DNA of 64,000 bases from Shinella sumterensis (GTDB lineage Bacteria > Pseudomonadota > Alphaproteobacteria > Rhizobiales > Rhizobiaceae). Below are positions 37,884 through 46,340 of the stretch, in pieces. The notes under the pieces are model-generated. The model saw only the letters and a list, made by a program, of their open reading frames with translations. It ran no database searches and was not told the DNA's origin. A program made the position numbers and the translations under genes. The stretch lies in NCBI RefSeq assembly GCF_004514425.2, contig NZ_MYFN02000007.1, positions 186,001-250,000 on the forward strand. Reading direction: 5' to 3'. How positions within the stretch are numbered: position 1 is the stretch's first letter; the number at the start of each line of letters is the position of its first letter.

Positions 37884-38768
37884 TCAAAGCGCCGGGCTTG
37901 TCGCGCGCGGCAACGGCGCTGGCGCGGCCTGTGCCTTCTGGCTGAGCCAGACACTTCCCAGGATCACCAGCATTCCGGCAATCTGCAACGGGCGCAGGTC
38001 CTGCCCGAGCAGCGCCCAGCCGAGGACCACCGCCACCAGCGGGCTCAGGAAGCCGAGCGGCGAGATCGCCGCCGGGCCGAGCCGCGACAGGCCGCGGAAC
38101 CAGACGATATAGGTCAGTGCCGCCCCGATCACGCCGAGATAAAGGAAGCCGATGAGGTTATCGGCCGTCGGCACCGGCAGGGCCGGCTCCAGGAGCAACG
38201 CCACGGGCACCAGGAGCAGGCCGCCCGCCGTGAGCTGCCAGGCGGTGAAGGTCAGCGGCGGCACCGGCGGCTGCCAATGGCGCGACAGCACCGTGCCGAA
38301 GGCCATCGACACCGCGCCTGCAAGGCCCGCGAGAACGCCGATCGGGTCGAGGCTTGCCGCCGGCGTCAGCACCAGCAGCGCAACGCCGCCGATGCCGCCC
38401 AGGCCGGCGAGCACCGCAAGCGGCCGGACCGCCGTGCCCATCACCGCGCGCGACAATGCGAGCACGATGAGCGGCTGGATCGCACCCACCGTCGCCGCCA
38501 CGCCGCCCGGCAGGCGATAGGCCGAGACGAAGAGCATGGCCCAGAAGAACGAGAAGTTCAGCGCGCCGAGCAGGAAGCTGCGCGGCCACCAGATCCCGCG
38601 CGGCAGTTGGCGCACGATGAGCAGCAGAAGAAGGCCGGCAGGCAGGGCCCGCAGCATGGCGACCGTCAGCGGATAGCCGGCGGGAAGCAGCTCCGTGGTC
38701 ACGATATAGGTGCTGCCCCAGATGGCGGGGGCGGTTGCCGTCAACAGGATGTCGGAAGCGCGGGACAT
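37884..38768 (-). CDS. EamA/DMT family transporter
   Basis: A 294-residue inner-membrane protein with ten helices in two EamA repeats, starting SDILLTATAPAIWGSTYIVTTELLPAG. Such proteins export metabolites or amino acids, and the type near MarR regulators often relates to drug or metabolite efflux. MSRASD at 38768 is preferred to an extension to 38786. It is divergent from a MarR gene, and twin 16-bp palindromes cover the shared promoter, so repression by that regulator is likely. The substrate is unknown. Confidence 0.92.
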   Translation of the reverse strand: MSRASDILLTATAPAIWGSTYIVTTELLPAGYPLTVAMLRALPAGLLLLLIVRQLPRGIWWPRSFLLGALNFSFFWAMLFVSAYRLPGGVAATVGAIQPLIVLALSRAVMGTAVRPLAVLAGLGGIGGVALLVLTPAASLDPIGVLAGLAGAVSMAFGTVLSRHWQPPVPPLTFTAWQLTAGGLLLVPVALLLEPALPVPTADNLIGFLYLGVIGAALTYIVWFRGLSRLGPAAISPLGFLSPLVAVVLGWALLGQDLRPLQIAGMLVILGSVWLSQKAQAAPAPLPRATSPAL

Positions 38769-38789
38769 GAATTTATCTCTAAACAAAGA

Positions 38790-38805
38790 ATCTTGACGTC
38801 AAGAT
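38790..38805. promoter_or_regulatory. MarR-type operator, first copy
   Basis: ATCTTGACGTCAAGAT, a perfect 16-bp palindrome, 22 bases before the EamA start on the minus strand. An identical copy is at 38816-38831, centres 26 bp apart. It is a likely binding site for the divergent MarR protein. Confidence 0.85.
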
Positions 38806-38815
38806 ATATGCGATT

Positions 38816-38831
38816 ATCTTGACGTCAAGAT
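38816..38831. promoter_or_regulatory. MarR-type operator, second copy
   Basis: A second identical ATCTTGACGTCAAGAT palindrome, 22 bases before the marR-type ATG. TTGAC within it could also act as a -35 element, so binding would block the promoter. The AT-rich spacer TATATGCGATT between copies could hold -10 elements for both directions. Confidence 0.85.
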
Positions 38832-38853
38832 AATTTATCTCTTTAGTCGCGCC

Positions 38854-39336
38854 ATGGATCACGTCGACAGAATTACCGCCCAATGGAACCGCGAACGTCC
38901 GGACCTCGACACCGGGCCGATGGGCCTGCTCGGCCGCCTCGCGCGCCTGCGCAACCACCTTGCCCGCGAGACGGAAAAGGTCTTCGCCGGGCACGGCATC
39001 AACATGGCGGCCTTCGACGTGCTGGCGACGCTTCGCCGTTCCGGCGCGCCCTACAGGCTGTCCCCGGGCGATCTCCTCGCCACCACCATGGTCAGCTCCG
39101 GCACCATGACCAACCGGCTCGACCAGCTGGAAAAGGCGGGCCTCATAAAACGCACGCACAATCCGGAAGATCGCCGCGGCGTGATCATCGCGCTTACGGA
39201 CAAGGGACTGGCGCTGGTCGATGCGGCGGTCGAAAGCCATGTGCAGAACCAGCACCGGCTGGTCGCCGCGCTGAGCCCCGGCGAACGCGACGCGCTCGAC
39301 GGCCTGCTTCGGACCTTCCTTGCGAAATTCGAATGA
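38854..39336 (+). CDS. MarR family transcriptional regulator
   Basis: A 160-residue winged-helix repressor: LGRLARLRNHLARETEKVF opens the dimer helices, RLSPGDLLATTMVSSGTMTNRLDQLEKAGLI is split by the recognition helix, and HNPEDRRGVIIALTDKG forms the wing. No Shine-Dalgarno is obvious, so initiation may be weak or leaderless. It is divergent from the EamA exporter. Its TGA abuts the stop of the next, convergent gene (TGATCA). Confidence 0.94.
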   Translation: MDHVDRITAQWNRERPDLDTGPMGLLGRLARLRNHLARETEKVFAGHGINMAAFDVLATLRRSGAPYRLSPGDLLATTMVSSGTMTNRLDQLEKAGLIKRTHNPEDRRGVIIALTDKGLALVDAAVESHVQNQHRLVAALSPGERDALDGLLRTFLAKFE

Positions 39337-39927
39337 TCAGATGCGGCCGACGCGCTTTTCGACGCGCGCGACATGCGCCCTGCGCTTGTCCTCGTCCGCG
39401 CGGTCCATGTCGTGGAGATTGACCATGCGGAAATCGAGGCCTTTGGCGCAGAAGGCCGCGATGCCGCGCTTCAGCAGCCGTTTGACGGGGTTGCCCATAT
39501 AGAGGTTGACGACCCACCAGGGCGAGCCCGTCGTGGTAAAGGCCCAGAACAGGCGGATATTGCCGAGCCGCGGCCGGATGCGCCCGCCGGCAGGATCGTT
39601 CTCGAAGGCGACGCCGGGCACGAAGACCCGGTCGAAGAAGCCCTTCAGGATGGCCGGGAAATTGAACCACCATTGCGGAAAGACCAGTATTATCCCGTCC
39701 GCCTGCTTCAGGCGCGAGACGAAGGGTTCGGCCTCGGCGGGGTCGTAATCCGGCGCGAAATAGCGCGCCCGCTCGCTTTCGCTCAGCCGAGGATCGAAAT
39801 CCTCGCGATAGAGGTCCAGCAGGTCCACCGTATGACCGTTTGCCGTCAGCGTCCTGCGCGCCGTTTCCGCGATGCTTGCGGCGAAACTGTCTTCCAGCGG
39901 ATGGGCGAGCACGAGCAGGATGCGCAT
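39337..39927 (-). CDS. NAD(P)H-dependent oxidoreductase (flavodoxin-like fold)
   Basis: A 196-residue quinone-reductase-type flavoprotein (KefF/MdaB/NQO1 family). LVLAHPLEDSFAASIAE is the FMN/FAD phosphate region, with FPQWWFNFPAILKGFFDRVF and TTTGSPWW after it. It probably reduces quinones or electrophiles with NAD(P)H. MRILLVLAHP at 39927 is chosen, since the upstream extension to 40053 is arginine-rich shadow. Its start lies eight bases upstream of the xseA stop position, so it follows xseA closely on the same strand. Confidence 0.92.
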   Translation of the reverse strand: MRILLVLAHPLEDSFAASIAETARRTLTANGHTVDLLDLYREDFDPRLSESERARYFAPDYDPAEAEPFVSRLKQADGIILVFPQWWFNFPAILKGFFDRVFVPGVAFENDPAGGRIRPRLGNIRLFWAFTTTGSPWWVVNLYMGNPVKRLLKRGIAAFCAKGLDFRMVNLHDMDRADEDKRRAHVARVEKRVGRI

Positions 39928-39934
39928 GGCGGCC

Positions 39935-41539
39935 TCAGAACAGCGAGCCCTGGCGCGGCGCGGGTTTTGCCGCCTCCGTTTCCGGTCTGGCCGGCTTTTT
40001 GCGCTGCGGCGCGCCGCCGCCGCCTGAACCCGTAACAGGGCCCGTGACGGCATCGACCACGCCGTCGGCGAACTCGATGGCGATGGCGCGGCCGGGGCCG
40101 AGTTCGCTCGCCCCCTTTACCGGCGCGCCGTCCTCGTCGCGCACCAGCGCATAGCCGCGCTTCAGCACGTTGCGGTAGGAGAGCGATTGCAGCACGCGAT
40201 CCTGCGCCTGCAGGAGCGCGCGGCGGCGCGCCAGATCGCCGGCAAGCGCGCTTTCGCCCCGCAGCGCGAGGCCCTTGAGCCTGTCGCGCGACCGCTCGGT
40301 CTGCGTCCTGATGCGGGCGGGTGTCGCCCGCAGGGACACGTCGAAAGCCGAAAGCCGCGCGCGCAGCTGGTCGAGCCGGCGCTCGATCACGCGCTCGGCC
40401 CGCAGCAGCCGCTCGTCGACGCGCTGGCGGCGCTCGGCGATGCGTGTCACCAGCATGTCGGGGCGCAGATGCGCGGCGGCCCGCTCGAAGCTGCGGCGCT
40501 TGTTGACCGTGTTCATGTGCAGCCCGCGGCCGAGACCGGCGGCGGCTTCATCGAAGCGGCGGCGCGGCAGGGCCAGAAGCTGGTCGAGCGAGGGCAGCGC
40601 GCGGGCAAGCGCGCGCACGCCCTGGCGGCGATTGTCCATCTGGCGCGCCATCGCGCCGCCGAGCCGTGCGGCAAGCGAGGCGATCTCGGCCTGAAGATCG
40701 GCCTTCACGGGCACCGCCATTTCCGCCGCCCCCGTGGGGGTGGGCGCGCGGCGGTCGGCGGCGTGGTCGATCAGCGTCCAGTCCGTTTCATGCCCGACGG
40801 CCGCGATCAGCGGGATCCGCGAGGCCGCCGCGGCCCTGACGACGATCTCGTCGTTGAAGCTCCAGAGGTCCTCCAGGCTGCCGCCGCCGCGTGCGACGAT
40901 CAGCACGTCGGGCCGCGCGATCGGCCCGCCGGGGACAAACGCGTTGAAGCCCTCGATGGCGGCGGCCACCTCCTGGCCGGACCCCTCGCCCTGCACCTTG
41001 ACCGGCCAGACCACGACATGAACCGGGAAACGGTCGGCGATGCGGTGCAGGATATCGCGGATGACGGCCCCGGTCGGCGAGGTCACGACGCCGATCACCT
41101 TCGGCAGGAAGGGCAGCGGCTTCTTGCGCTCCGCATCGAACAGGCCTTCGGCGGCGAGCTTGCGGCGGCGTTCCTCCAGAAGCGCCATCAGCGCGCCCGC
41201 GCCGGCCGGCTCCAGCGTCTCGATGACGATCTGGTATTTCGAGGAGCCCGGGAAGGTGGTGATCTTGCCTGTCGCGATCACCTCCATGCCCTCTTCCGGC
41301 TTGAAGCGCAGGCGCGAGAAGCTGCCTTTCCAGACGACGGCGTCGATGCGCGCCCGGTCGTCCTTCAGCGAAAAATAGGCATGCCCCGAGGAATGCGGGC
41401 CGCGATAGCCGGAAATCTCGCCGCGCACGCGCACCTGGTCGAAGGCCTGCTCGACCGTGCGCTTGATGGAGCCGGAGAGTTCCGACACCGAATATTCGGC
41501 AAGGTTGCTGGGCGAATCATTGTCCGAAAAGAAGCTCAT
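39935..41539 (-). CDS. xseA: Exodeoxyribonuclease VII large subunit
   Basis: The large subunit of ExoVII, which degrades single-stranded DNA in both directions; it works with XseB, not in this window. It has 534 residues. The N-terminal OB fold ([23 protein letters not shown]) is followed by the catalytic core [33 protein letters not shown] and [12 protein letters not shown] long coiled-coil region and a basic C-terminal tail ([16 protein letters not shown]) come last. ATG at 41539. It probably co-transcribes with the flavoprotein gene starting eight bases after it. Confidence 0.97.
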   Translation of the reverse strand: MSFFSDNDSPSNLAEYSVSELSGSIKRTVEQAFDQVRVRGEISGYRGPHSSGHAYFSLKDDRARIDAVVWKGSFSRLRFKPEEGMEVIATGKITTFPGSSKYQIVIETLEPAGAGALMALLEERRRKLAAEGLFDAERKKPLPFLPKVIGVVTSPTGAVIRDILHRIADRFPVHVVVWPVKVQGEGSGQEVAAAIEGFNAFVPGGPIARPDVLIVARGGGSLEDLWSFNDEIVVRAAAASRIPLIAAVGHETDWTLIDHAADRRAPTPTGAAEMAVPVKADLQAEIASLAARLGGAMARQMDNRRQGVRALARALPSLDQLLALPRRRFDEAAAGLGRGLHMNTVNKRRSFERAAAHLRPDMLVTRIAERRQRVDERLLRAERVIERRLDQLRARLSAFDVSLRATPARIRTQTERSRDRLKGLALRGESALAGDLARRRALLQAQDRVLQSLSYRNVLKRGYALVRDEDGAPVKGASELGPGRAIAIEFADGVVDAVTGPVTGSGGGGAPQRKKPARPETEAAKPAPRQGSLF

Positions 41540-41608
41540 GCCGCCAAGTCTAGTGCGTTTGCCGGCAGATGACAGGCCGGTGCAGGCCGTGTCCCCAGCG
41601 CAGTGCCG

Positions 41609-43441
41609 CTATTGCGGCCTGACCCGGAAGAGCTGCAAGGCGGCGTTCTCGGTTCCCGCGATCGGTTCCAGATAATCCGGCACCCGCCCCCTCAGCAGAT
41701 CGGCATACAGGCCTTCGGGTTCGGCCTTGGCGAGGTCGCGGGTCTGGGTGTCGTCGGCGCAGAAGGCGACCAGCGTGACATGCGCCCCGCGCAGGAAAGC
41801 CTCGGCCTGATGTGGATTGGACAGGCCGATATGCAGCTCCGTCAGCATGCCGCCCTGGTTGCGGTGATAGGGTGCGGAGAGCACCCGGTGCGGCGTGTAG
41901 CGCAGGATCTGTACGCCGAGATTGGACGGCCCGGACACGACGCCCGCCGGTTCGTTCGCCAGCGGCGCGATGGAGGCCTGCGCCGTGCAGGCGGCGCGCA
42001 CCTTCGCGGTGCCGGCAAGCCCAGCCTGCAATTGCTCCTGCGAGCGGCCGGGCAAAAGCGCGCCGGCAAGCGCCCATGTGGCGGGCACGGCGGCCAGCGT
42101 CAGGCCGGCAAAGGCGAGGCCGAGCCCGAGGTTTCTCGGATGGGCGTTCGAGACCCGGCGCAGGTCGGCAATGGCAAGGCCGAGCGGCAGCGCCGACAGC
42201 AGGTTGCTGAAGATCGCGCCGCGGATCTGGATGAGCGAGACGGCGAAGGCGACGCCGATCAGCGCCAGCATCGTCAGGTGCCCGCCGACGGCCTCGCCAC
42301 GGCGGATGCGCCACAGGCAGACGACGAGCGCGAGCAGGGCCGGCGCGTAATAGGTCCCGATGGAGGCCGGCTCCAGCCGGAACTGCGCGACGGCCGACTG
42401 CGCCTCGATGACGCCCGACAGCCAGAAGGTCTTCAGCAGCGGATCGAGCGTGTCGAGCGGATTGGCGAGGCAGCCCGGCGCGATAACGAGGACCGCGCCT
42501 GCGATAACCGCACCGCCTATGGCGAGGGCGGCGAGCCGGCCGCCGAAGGCCCGGTTGCTGGTGAGGGATGCGACCAGGAACAGCATCGCGCCGCCGAACG
42601 TGGCGAGCGCATAGAAGCCGTAGGACAGGCTGTCGCAGGTCACCTGCGTGTAGCGCGAGGGCGCGACCGTGGCGAAGAAGGCAAGCGTCACCGTCGCCGC
42701 CAGCGCCAGCCCGAAGGCGGCGGCGGCCGCACGGAACGCCGGGCCCAGCCAGAGCCAGCGCAGCGCCACGACGAGGCAGACCGCGCCGACCAGCGGCGTG
42801 GTTTCGGCACCGATGGCGATGGCGAAGCCCGCCAGCGCGCCGGCCGCCGCATGGTCGCGCGCGCGCAGGCCCGGATCGAGCAGCATGGCGGCAATGCCGG
42901 CGATAATGGCGAGCTGCACATTGTGGTGATCGATCGAGCCCGGCTGGAAGCGGTTGAGCGCCACGACGAAGATCGTCGTCAGGATCAGCGTCGCATGCAT
43001 GGCGGCGGCGCCGCCCAGCCGGTGGCCGGCCAATCCCATGAAGAACAACACCGGCACGACCAGCATGAGCGGCCAGACCGCCAGCGCCAGCGCTTCCGCG
43101 CGCGGCTGCTCGACGAAAAGCGAGAAGAAGCCGATCAGGTTGGCGATGGGCAGGTCGATGAACCGCGACCAGTGCATGAGGGTGCCGCCGTCGAGGCCGA
43201 GACGGTATTGCGTCATGTCGAACCAGCCCTGGCCGGCCATGAGGTCGCGCACCATGACGAGGCGCATCGTGTCGTCGTTGTCGGCGCCGACATAGTCGGT
43301 GGCAAACGGCAGCGAGATGGCAAGCAGGAGCGCGATGGCGATGGCGGCGTAGAGCGCCAGCACGCCTGCGGTCATGCCCTGGCGGCGCGGCGGCGCGGCG
43401 GCGGCTGCGAGCGGCAGGGCCGAGGGCGTGGTTTCCGGCAT
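41609..43441 (-). CDS. GT-C fold membrane glycosyltransferase-like protein (STT3/AglB-like)
   Basis: A 610-residue inner-membrane protein with about 11-12 helices and a soluble C-terminal domain of about 150 residues. The first periplasmic loop shows D54-N-D56-D57 and R60 in VGADNDDTMRLVMVRD. MHWSRFIDLP lies at 89-98, and a later NRFQPGSIDHHN has D171-H172-H173. These resemble the first-loop acidic motif and DHH segment of oligosaccharyltransferases such as archaeal AglB/STT3 and bacterial PglB. The soluble domain has YTPHRVLSAPYHRNQGG. It is divergent from a DPM-like GT2 and GtrA. A glycan or lipid-sugar transfer role is inferred. Confidence 0.65.
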   Translation of the reverse strand: MPETTPSALPLAAAAAPPRRQGMTAGVLALYAAIAIALLLAISLPFATDYVGADNDDTMRLVMVRDLMAGQGWFDMTQYRLGLDGGTLMHWSRFIDLPIANLIGFFSLFVEQPRAEALALAVWPLMLVVPVLFFMGLAGHRLGGAAAMHATLILTTIFVVALNRFQPGSIDHHNVQLAIIAGIAAMLLDPGLRARDHAAAGALAGFAIAIGAETTPLVGAVCLVVALRWLWLGPAFRAAAAAFGLALAATVTLAFFATVAPSRYTQVTCDSLSYGFYALATFGGAMLFLVASLTSNRAFGGRLAALAIGGAVIAGAVLVIAPGCLANPLDTLDPLLKTFWLSGVIEAQSAVAQFRLEPASIGTYYAPALLALVVCLWRIRRGEAVGGHLTMLALIGVAFAVSLIQIRGAIFSNLLSALPLGLAIADLRRVSNAHPRNLGLGLAFAGLTLAAVPATWALAGALLPGRSQEQLQAGLAGTAKVRAACTAQASIAPLANEPAGVVSGPSNLGVQILRYTPHRVLSAPYHRNQGGMLTELHIGLSNPHQAEAFLRGAHVTLVAFCADDTQTRDLAKAEPEGLYADLLRGRVPDYLEPIAGTENAALQLFRVRPQ

Positions 43442-43553
43442 GTCTTGACCCTTTCGTGCAGCGTTCGAAGCCGCCCGAAACCTAGCCTTAACCTTCTCAA
43501 GAAATAGTAAAACGGCGCCCGCATGAGGCGGCGTGGACGGGAGATTGCACCCC

Positions 43554-44552
43554 ATGACGGAAGCCCTGATGGAAGACCTCGATATCGCCGTGCTCCTGCC
43601 CTGCTACAACGAGGCCCAGACGATAAGCGACGTGGTCGCCGCCTTCCGCGCCACGCTGCCGATGGCCCGCATCTACGTCTACGACAACAATTCCACCGAT
43701 TCGACCGCGCTGCGGGCCGCCCTTGCCGGCGCGACCGTCGTGCGCGAGCGCCGCCAGGGCAAGGGCAATGTGGTGCGCCGCATGTTCTCCGACATCGAGG
43801 CCGACATCTACATCATGGCCGACGGCGACGGCACCTATGCCGCTGCCGATGCGCCGGAACTCATCCGCACGCTGATCACCGAGGGTGCGGACATGGTGGT
43901 GGGCACGCGCCGCGGCGTGCGTGCCGATGCCGGCCGCCAGGGCCATGCCTTCGGCAACCGGATCTTCAACACGCTCTACCGTTCGCTGTTCGGCAACGAT
44001 TTCTCCGACATCTTCTCCGGCTACCGCGCCTTCTCGCGCCGTTTCGCCAAGAGCTTCCCCGCCGTTTCCGGCGGCTTCGAGATCGAGACGGAGATGTCGG
44101 TGCATGCCTCGCGGCTGCGCCTGCCCGTGGCCGAGCTGGAGCTGGATTACGGCCGGCGCCCGGACGGCTCGCATTCCAAGCTCTCCACCTTCCGCGACGG
44201 CGGAAAGATCCTGTGGATGTTCGCCATGCTGATGAAGGAAACCCGGCCCTTCACCTTCTTCGGCGCGATCAGCGGCGGCTTCCTTCTGGCAAGCCTGGTC
44301 TTCATGGCGCCGGTGCTGGTCGCCTATTTCGAGACCGGCCTCGTCGAGCGCATGCCGACCTGGGTCTTCTCGCTCGTGCTGATGCTCATTTCCTTCCTCG
44401 TCTTCTCCGCCGGCATGATCCTCGATTCGCTGGCCCGCGCCCGGGCCGAACAGCTGCGCATCCACTACATGAACCTGCCGGCCGGTCATGCCGGCCATCG
44501 CCATCGCGCCCCCGCAACGCAGCATCCCGCGGAGCGGCCGCGCGCGGCATGA
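43554..44552 (+). CDS. Family 2 glycosyltransferase, polyprenyl-phosphate sugar synthase type
   Basis: A 332-residue GT2 enzyme. The N-terminal domain has IAVLLPCYNEAQTI, YVYDNNSTDST and the metal motif ADGDGTY (D90, D92), then a GFEIETEMSVHA acceptor block. Two C-terminal membrane helices span about residues 236-258 and 270-292. This is the layout of DPM1/GtrB enzymes that load a sugar from UDP or GDP onto undecaprenyl phosphate. The frame opens at 43533, but the ATG at 43554 is preferred. Its stop overlaps the GtrA start. Confidence 0.9.
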   Translation: MTEALMEDLDIAVLLPCYNEAQTISDVVAAFRATLPMARIYVYDNNSTDSTALRAALAGATVVRERRQGKGNVVRRMFSDIEADIYIMADGDGTYAAADAPELIRTLITEGADMVVGTRRGVRADAGRQGHAFGNRIFNTLYRSLFGNDFSDIFSGYRAFSRRFAKSFPAVSGGFEIETEMSVHASRLRLPVAELELDYGRRPDGSHSKLSTFRDGGKILWMFAMLMKETRPFTFFGAISGGFLLASLVFMAPVLVAYFETGLVERMPTWVFSLVLMLISFLVFSAGMILDSLARARAEQLRIHYMNLPAGHAGHRHRAPATQHPAERPRAA

Positions 44553-44938
44553 GGCGTCTCCTGCTCTTCGCGGCCACCGGCATTGCCGGTTTCCTCGTCG
44601 ATGCCGGCACGCTGGCGCTGCTGTTGTGGGTCACGCCGCTCGGGCCGCTCACGGCACGGCTCATCGCCATCGCGCTCGCCATGCTGTTCACCTTCTGGGT
44701 GAACCGCACCTTTACCTTCGGTCGCAGCGCGCGTGGCCTCGTGGCGGAAGGCGCGCGCTATGGCGGGGTCGGCCTCTCGGCCTCCATGCTGAACTATGCG
44801 CTCTATTCCGCCCTCGTCATCGCCTTCCCGACCTTTCCCCCCGTGCTTGCCGTCGCCGTGGCCTCGCTTTGCGCGATGGCCTGGTCCTTCCTCGGCTATT
44901 CCCGTTTCGTCTTCGGCCCCGCTCCACCCTCGAAATGA
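44549..44938 (+). CDS. GtrA family membrane protein (putative lipid-sugar flippase)
   Basis: A 129-residue protein with four helices: LLFAATGIAGFLVDAGTLALLL, a second helix ending FTFWVNRTFTFGRSA with the conserved W-N-R-F-F pattern, and two more. GtrA proteins are thought to flip polyprenyl-phosphate sugars made by GtrB. It starts by ATGA overlap with the GT2 gene, so a GtrB-GtrA pair is likely. The last 43 bases overlap the convergent XRE gene. Confidence 0.92.
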   Translation: MRRLLLFAATGIAGFLVDAGTLALLLWVTPLGPLTARLIAIALAMLFTFWVNRTFTFGRSARGLVAEGARYGGVGLSASMLNYALYSALVIAFPTFPPVLAVAVASLCAMAWSFLGYSRFVFGPAPPSK

Positions 44939-45696
44939 GCCCGCGTCTGCGCGTCCGCGGGAAAGAAGCTCTCGATGAGCACGCCCTGCACGAGCGCATC
45001 CTGCGCGGAGCCGAAGGAGGTGAGCGTGGTGATCCAGTTGAAGCGCTTCGCGCCGATCCGCATCTCGATCGGCAGCACGGGAAGCCGTTCGGTGGCGGGA
45101 AAATCGTCAAGTGCGGCCCGGACATCGTCCGCCGCCGCCAGCCGCTCGATGCGTTTGACGAGCGGGCTGCGCGGCCCCTGGAGACGGGCTTCCGCGCGGA
45201 TGCGGTTGACGAGGTCGGCGGCCGAGCGCGGCCAGTTCACGACGATGGAGCGCAGCGGCGTGGGGCCGAGATAGGCATCGAGAAAATTGTCGCCGGGCGA
45301 AACGGCAATCCCCGCCATGCCGGCAAGGCCCATGAAGGCCTGGTTGGCCGTCAGCACGTTGTATTCGTGGTCGAACACCACGCCCGGATAGGGATCGTGC
45401 CGGTCCAGGATGAGGCCGATGGCCTCGACCACCGCCGCCGGAAGGGCGGCGAGGCTGGCGGACGGCGTCGTGGCGAAGCGCGGCCGGAAGCCGGCGGCGG
45501 AAAACAGCGCGCCCTGGTCGCGCGCGGGAATGTCGAGCACGGCCGAAAGCCGCAGGATCATGCCTTCCGACGGGCGCGAGCGGCCGGTTTCCAGAAAGGA
45601 CAGATGGCGCGCCGAAATGCCCGCCTCGCTTGCCAGCGCCAGCTGGCTCATGCGGCGGTGGCCGCGCCATTCCCTGAGATGGTCGCCGAATTCCAT
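44896..45696 (-). CDS. XRE family regulator with MmyB-like ligand domain
   Basis: A 266-residue regulator. The HTH is LREWRGHRRMSQLALASEAGISARHLSFLETGRS, split at the turn, in residues 7-42. Residues about 85-260 form the MmyB-like C-terminal domain (RHDPYPGVVFDHEYNVLTANQAF, then LVNRIRAEARL and IGAKRFNWITTLTSFGSAQD). Such proteins sense fatty acids or other ligands and often control nearby genes. It is divergent from a small membrane protein gene, with a 17-bp palindrome between. It overlaps gtrA by 43 bp at the 3' end. Confidence 0.9.
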   Translation of the reverse strand: MEFGDHLREWRGHRRMSQLALASEAGISARHLSFLETGRSRPSEGMILRLSAVLDIPARDQGALFSAAGFRPRFATTPSASLAALPAAVVEAIGLILDRHDPYPGVVFDHEYNVLTANQAFMGLAGMAGIAVSPGDNFLDAYLGPTPLRSIVVNWPRSAADLVNRIRAEARLQGPRSPLVKRIERLAAADDVRAALDDFPATERLPVLPIEMRIGAKRFNWITTLTSFGSAQDALVQGVLIESFFPADAQTRAHFEGGAGPKTKRE

Positions 45697-45746
45697 GCTT
45701 TCCTCCAGACCGGCGCGCAGTAAACAGGAGGTGGCGCGTGATTTCC

Positions 45747-45763
45747 ATTACCTCCGAGGTAAT
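45747..45763. promoter_or_regulatory. Palindromic operator between XRE gene and membrane gene
   Basis: ATTACCTC-C-GAGGTAAT, a perfect 8-bp inverted repeat around one base, in the 123-bp divergent gap. It is a likely site for the XRE/MmyB-type regulator and may control both genes. Confidence 0.75.
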
Positions 45764-45819
45764 TGGTTTGCTGCACCATGGCCGGCAGGATGGCGCCATC
45801 GACAACGAAGGAGCCCATC

Positions 45820-46230
45820 ATGTTCGCCGCCCTCAACCGCAATCTCCTGCAATCCGTCCTCCTCGCCGACGGCGTCTTCTCGCTGGCCGTCGCCGCCCTG
45901 TTCTTCGCGATACCAGGCCCGGTCGGAGCGCTCGTCGGACCGTTCGCCACGCCCGCGCTCGTCAACGGACTGGCGGCCTTCTTCCTGGTGTGGGGCCTGT
46001 TCCACCTCGCGCTCGGGCGGCAGGTGCCGCCTTCGGCCGCCGCGGTTCGCCTCGCCATCGCCGGTGACGGGCTGTGGGTCATCGGCAGCATCGCCGTCCT
46101 CGTCGCCGGCCGCGACGGCCTCACGCTCACGGGCATCGTCCTCGTCGCCGTGGCCGCCGTCGCGGTTGCGGATATCCTGCTTCTCAAGCAGATCGGCCTT
46201 ATCAGGCAGCAGCGCGCCGCCGTGGCCTGA
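45820..46230 (+). CDS. Small hypothetical membrane protein
   Basis: A 136-residue protein with four hydrophobic helices: LLQSVLLADGVFSLAVAALFFA, ALVNGLAAFFLVWGLFHLALG, and two closing helices including GLWVIGSIAVLVAG. I do not recognise a named family. AAGGAG lies eight bases before the ATG at 45820; an upstream start at 45763 would overlap the palindrome and is rejected. It is probably a target of the divergent XRE regulator. The function is unknown. Confidence 0.78.
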   Translation: MFAALNRNLLQSVLLADGVFSLAVAALFFAIPGPVGALVGPFATPALVNGLAAFFLVWGLFHLALGRQVPPSAAAVRLAIAGDGLWVIGSIAVLVAGRDGLTLTGIVLVAVAAVAVADILLLKQIGLIRQQRAAVA

Positions 46231-46340
46231 AGGCGATGCGGATGAAGGGGAAACAGAAAACATGTCCCCTTCATCCCGCCGATTCCCCTTGCGCAAAAAA
46301 TGCACTACCGTCGCGCCCGAATGAAAATGGGGAGCCCTTC

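Noticed and set aside
41603-43507. Long plus-strand frame opposite the GT-C gene
   Set aside because: Its translation is charged and low-complexity, while the minus strand encodes a regular membrane protein with about a dozen helices.
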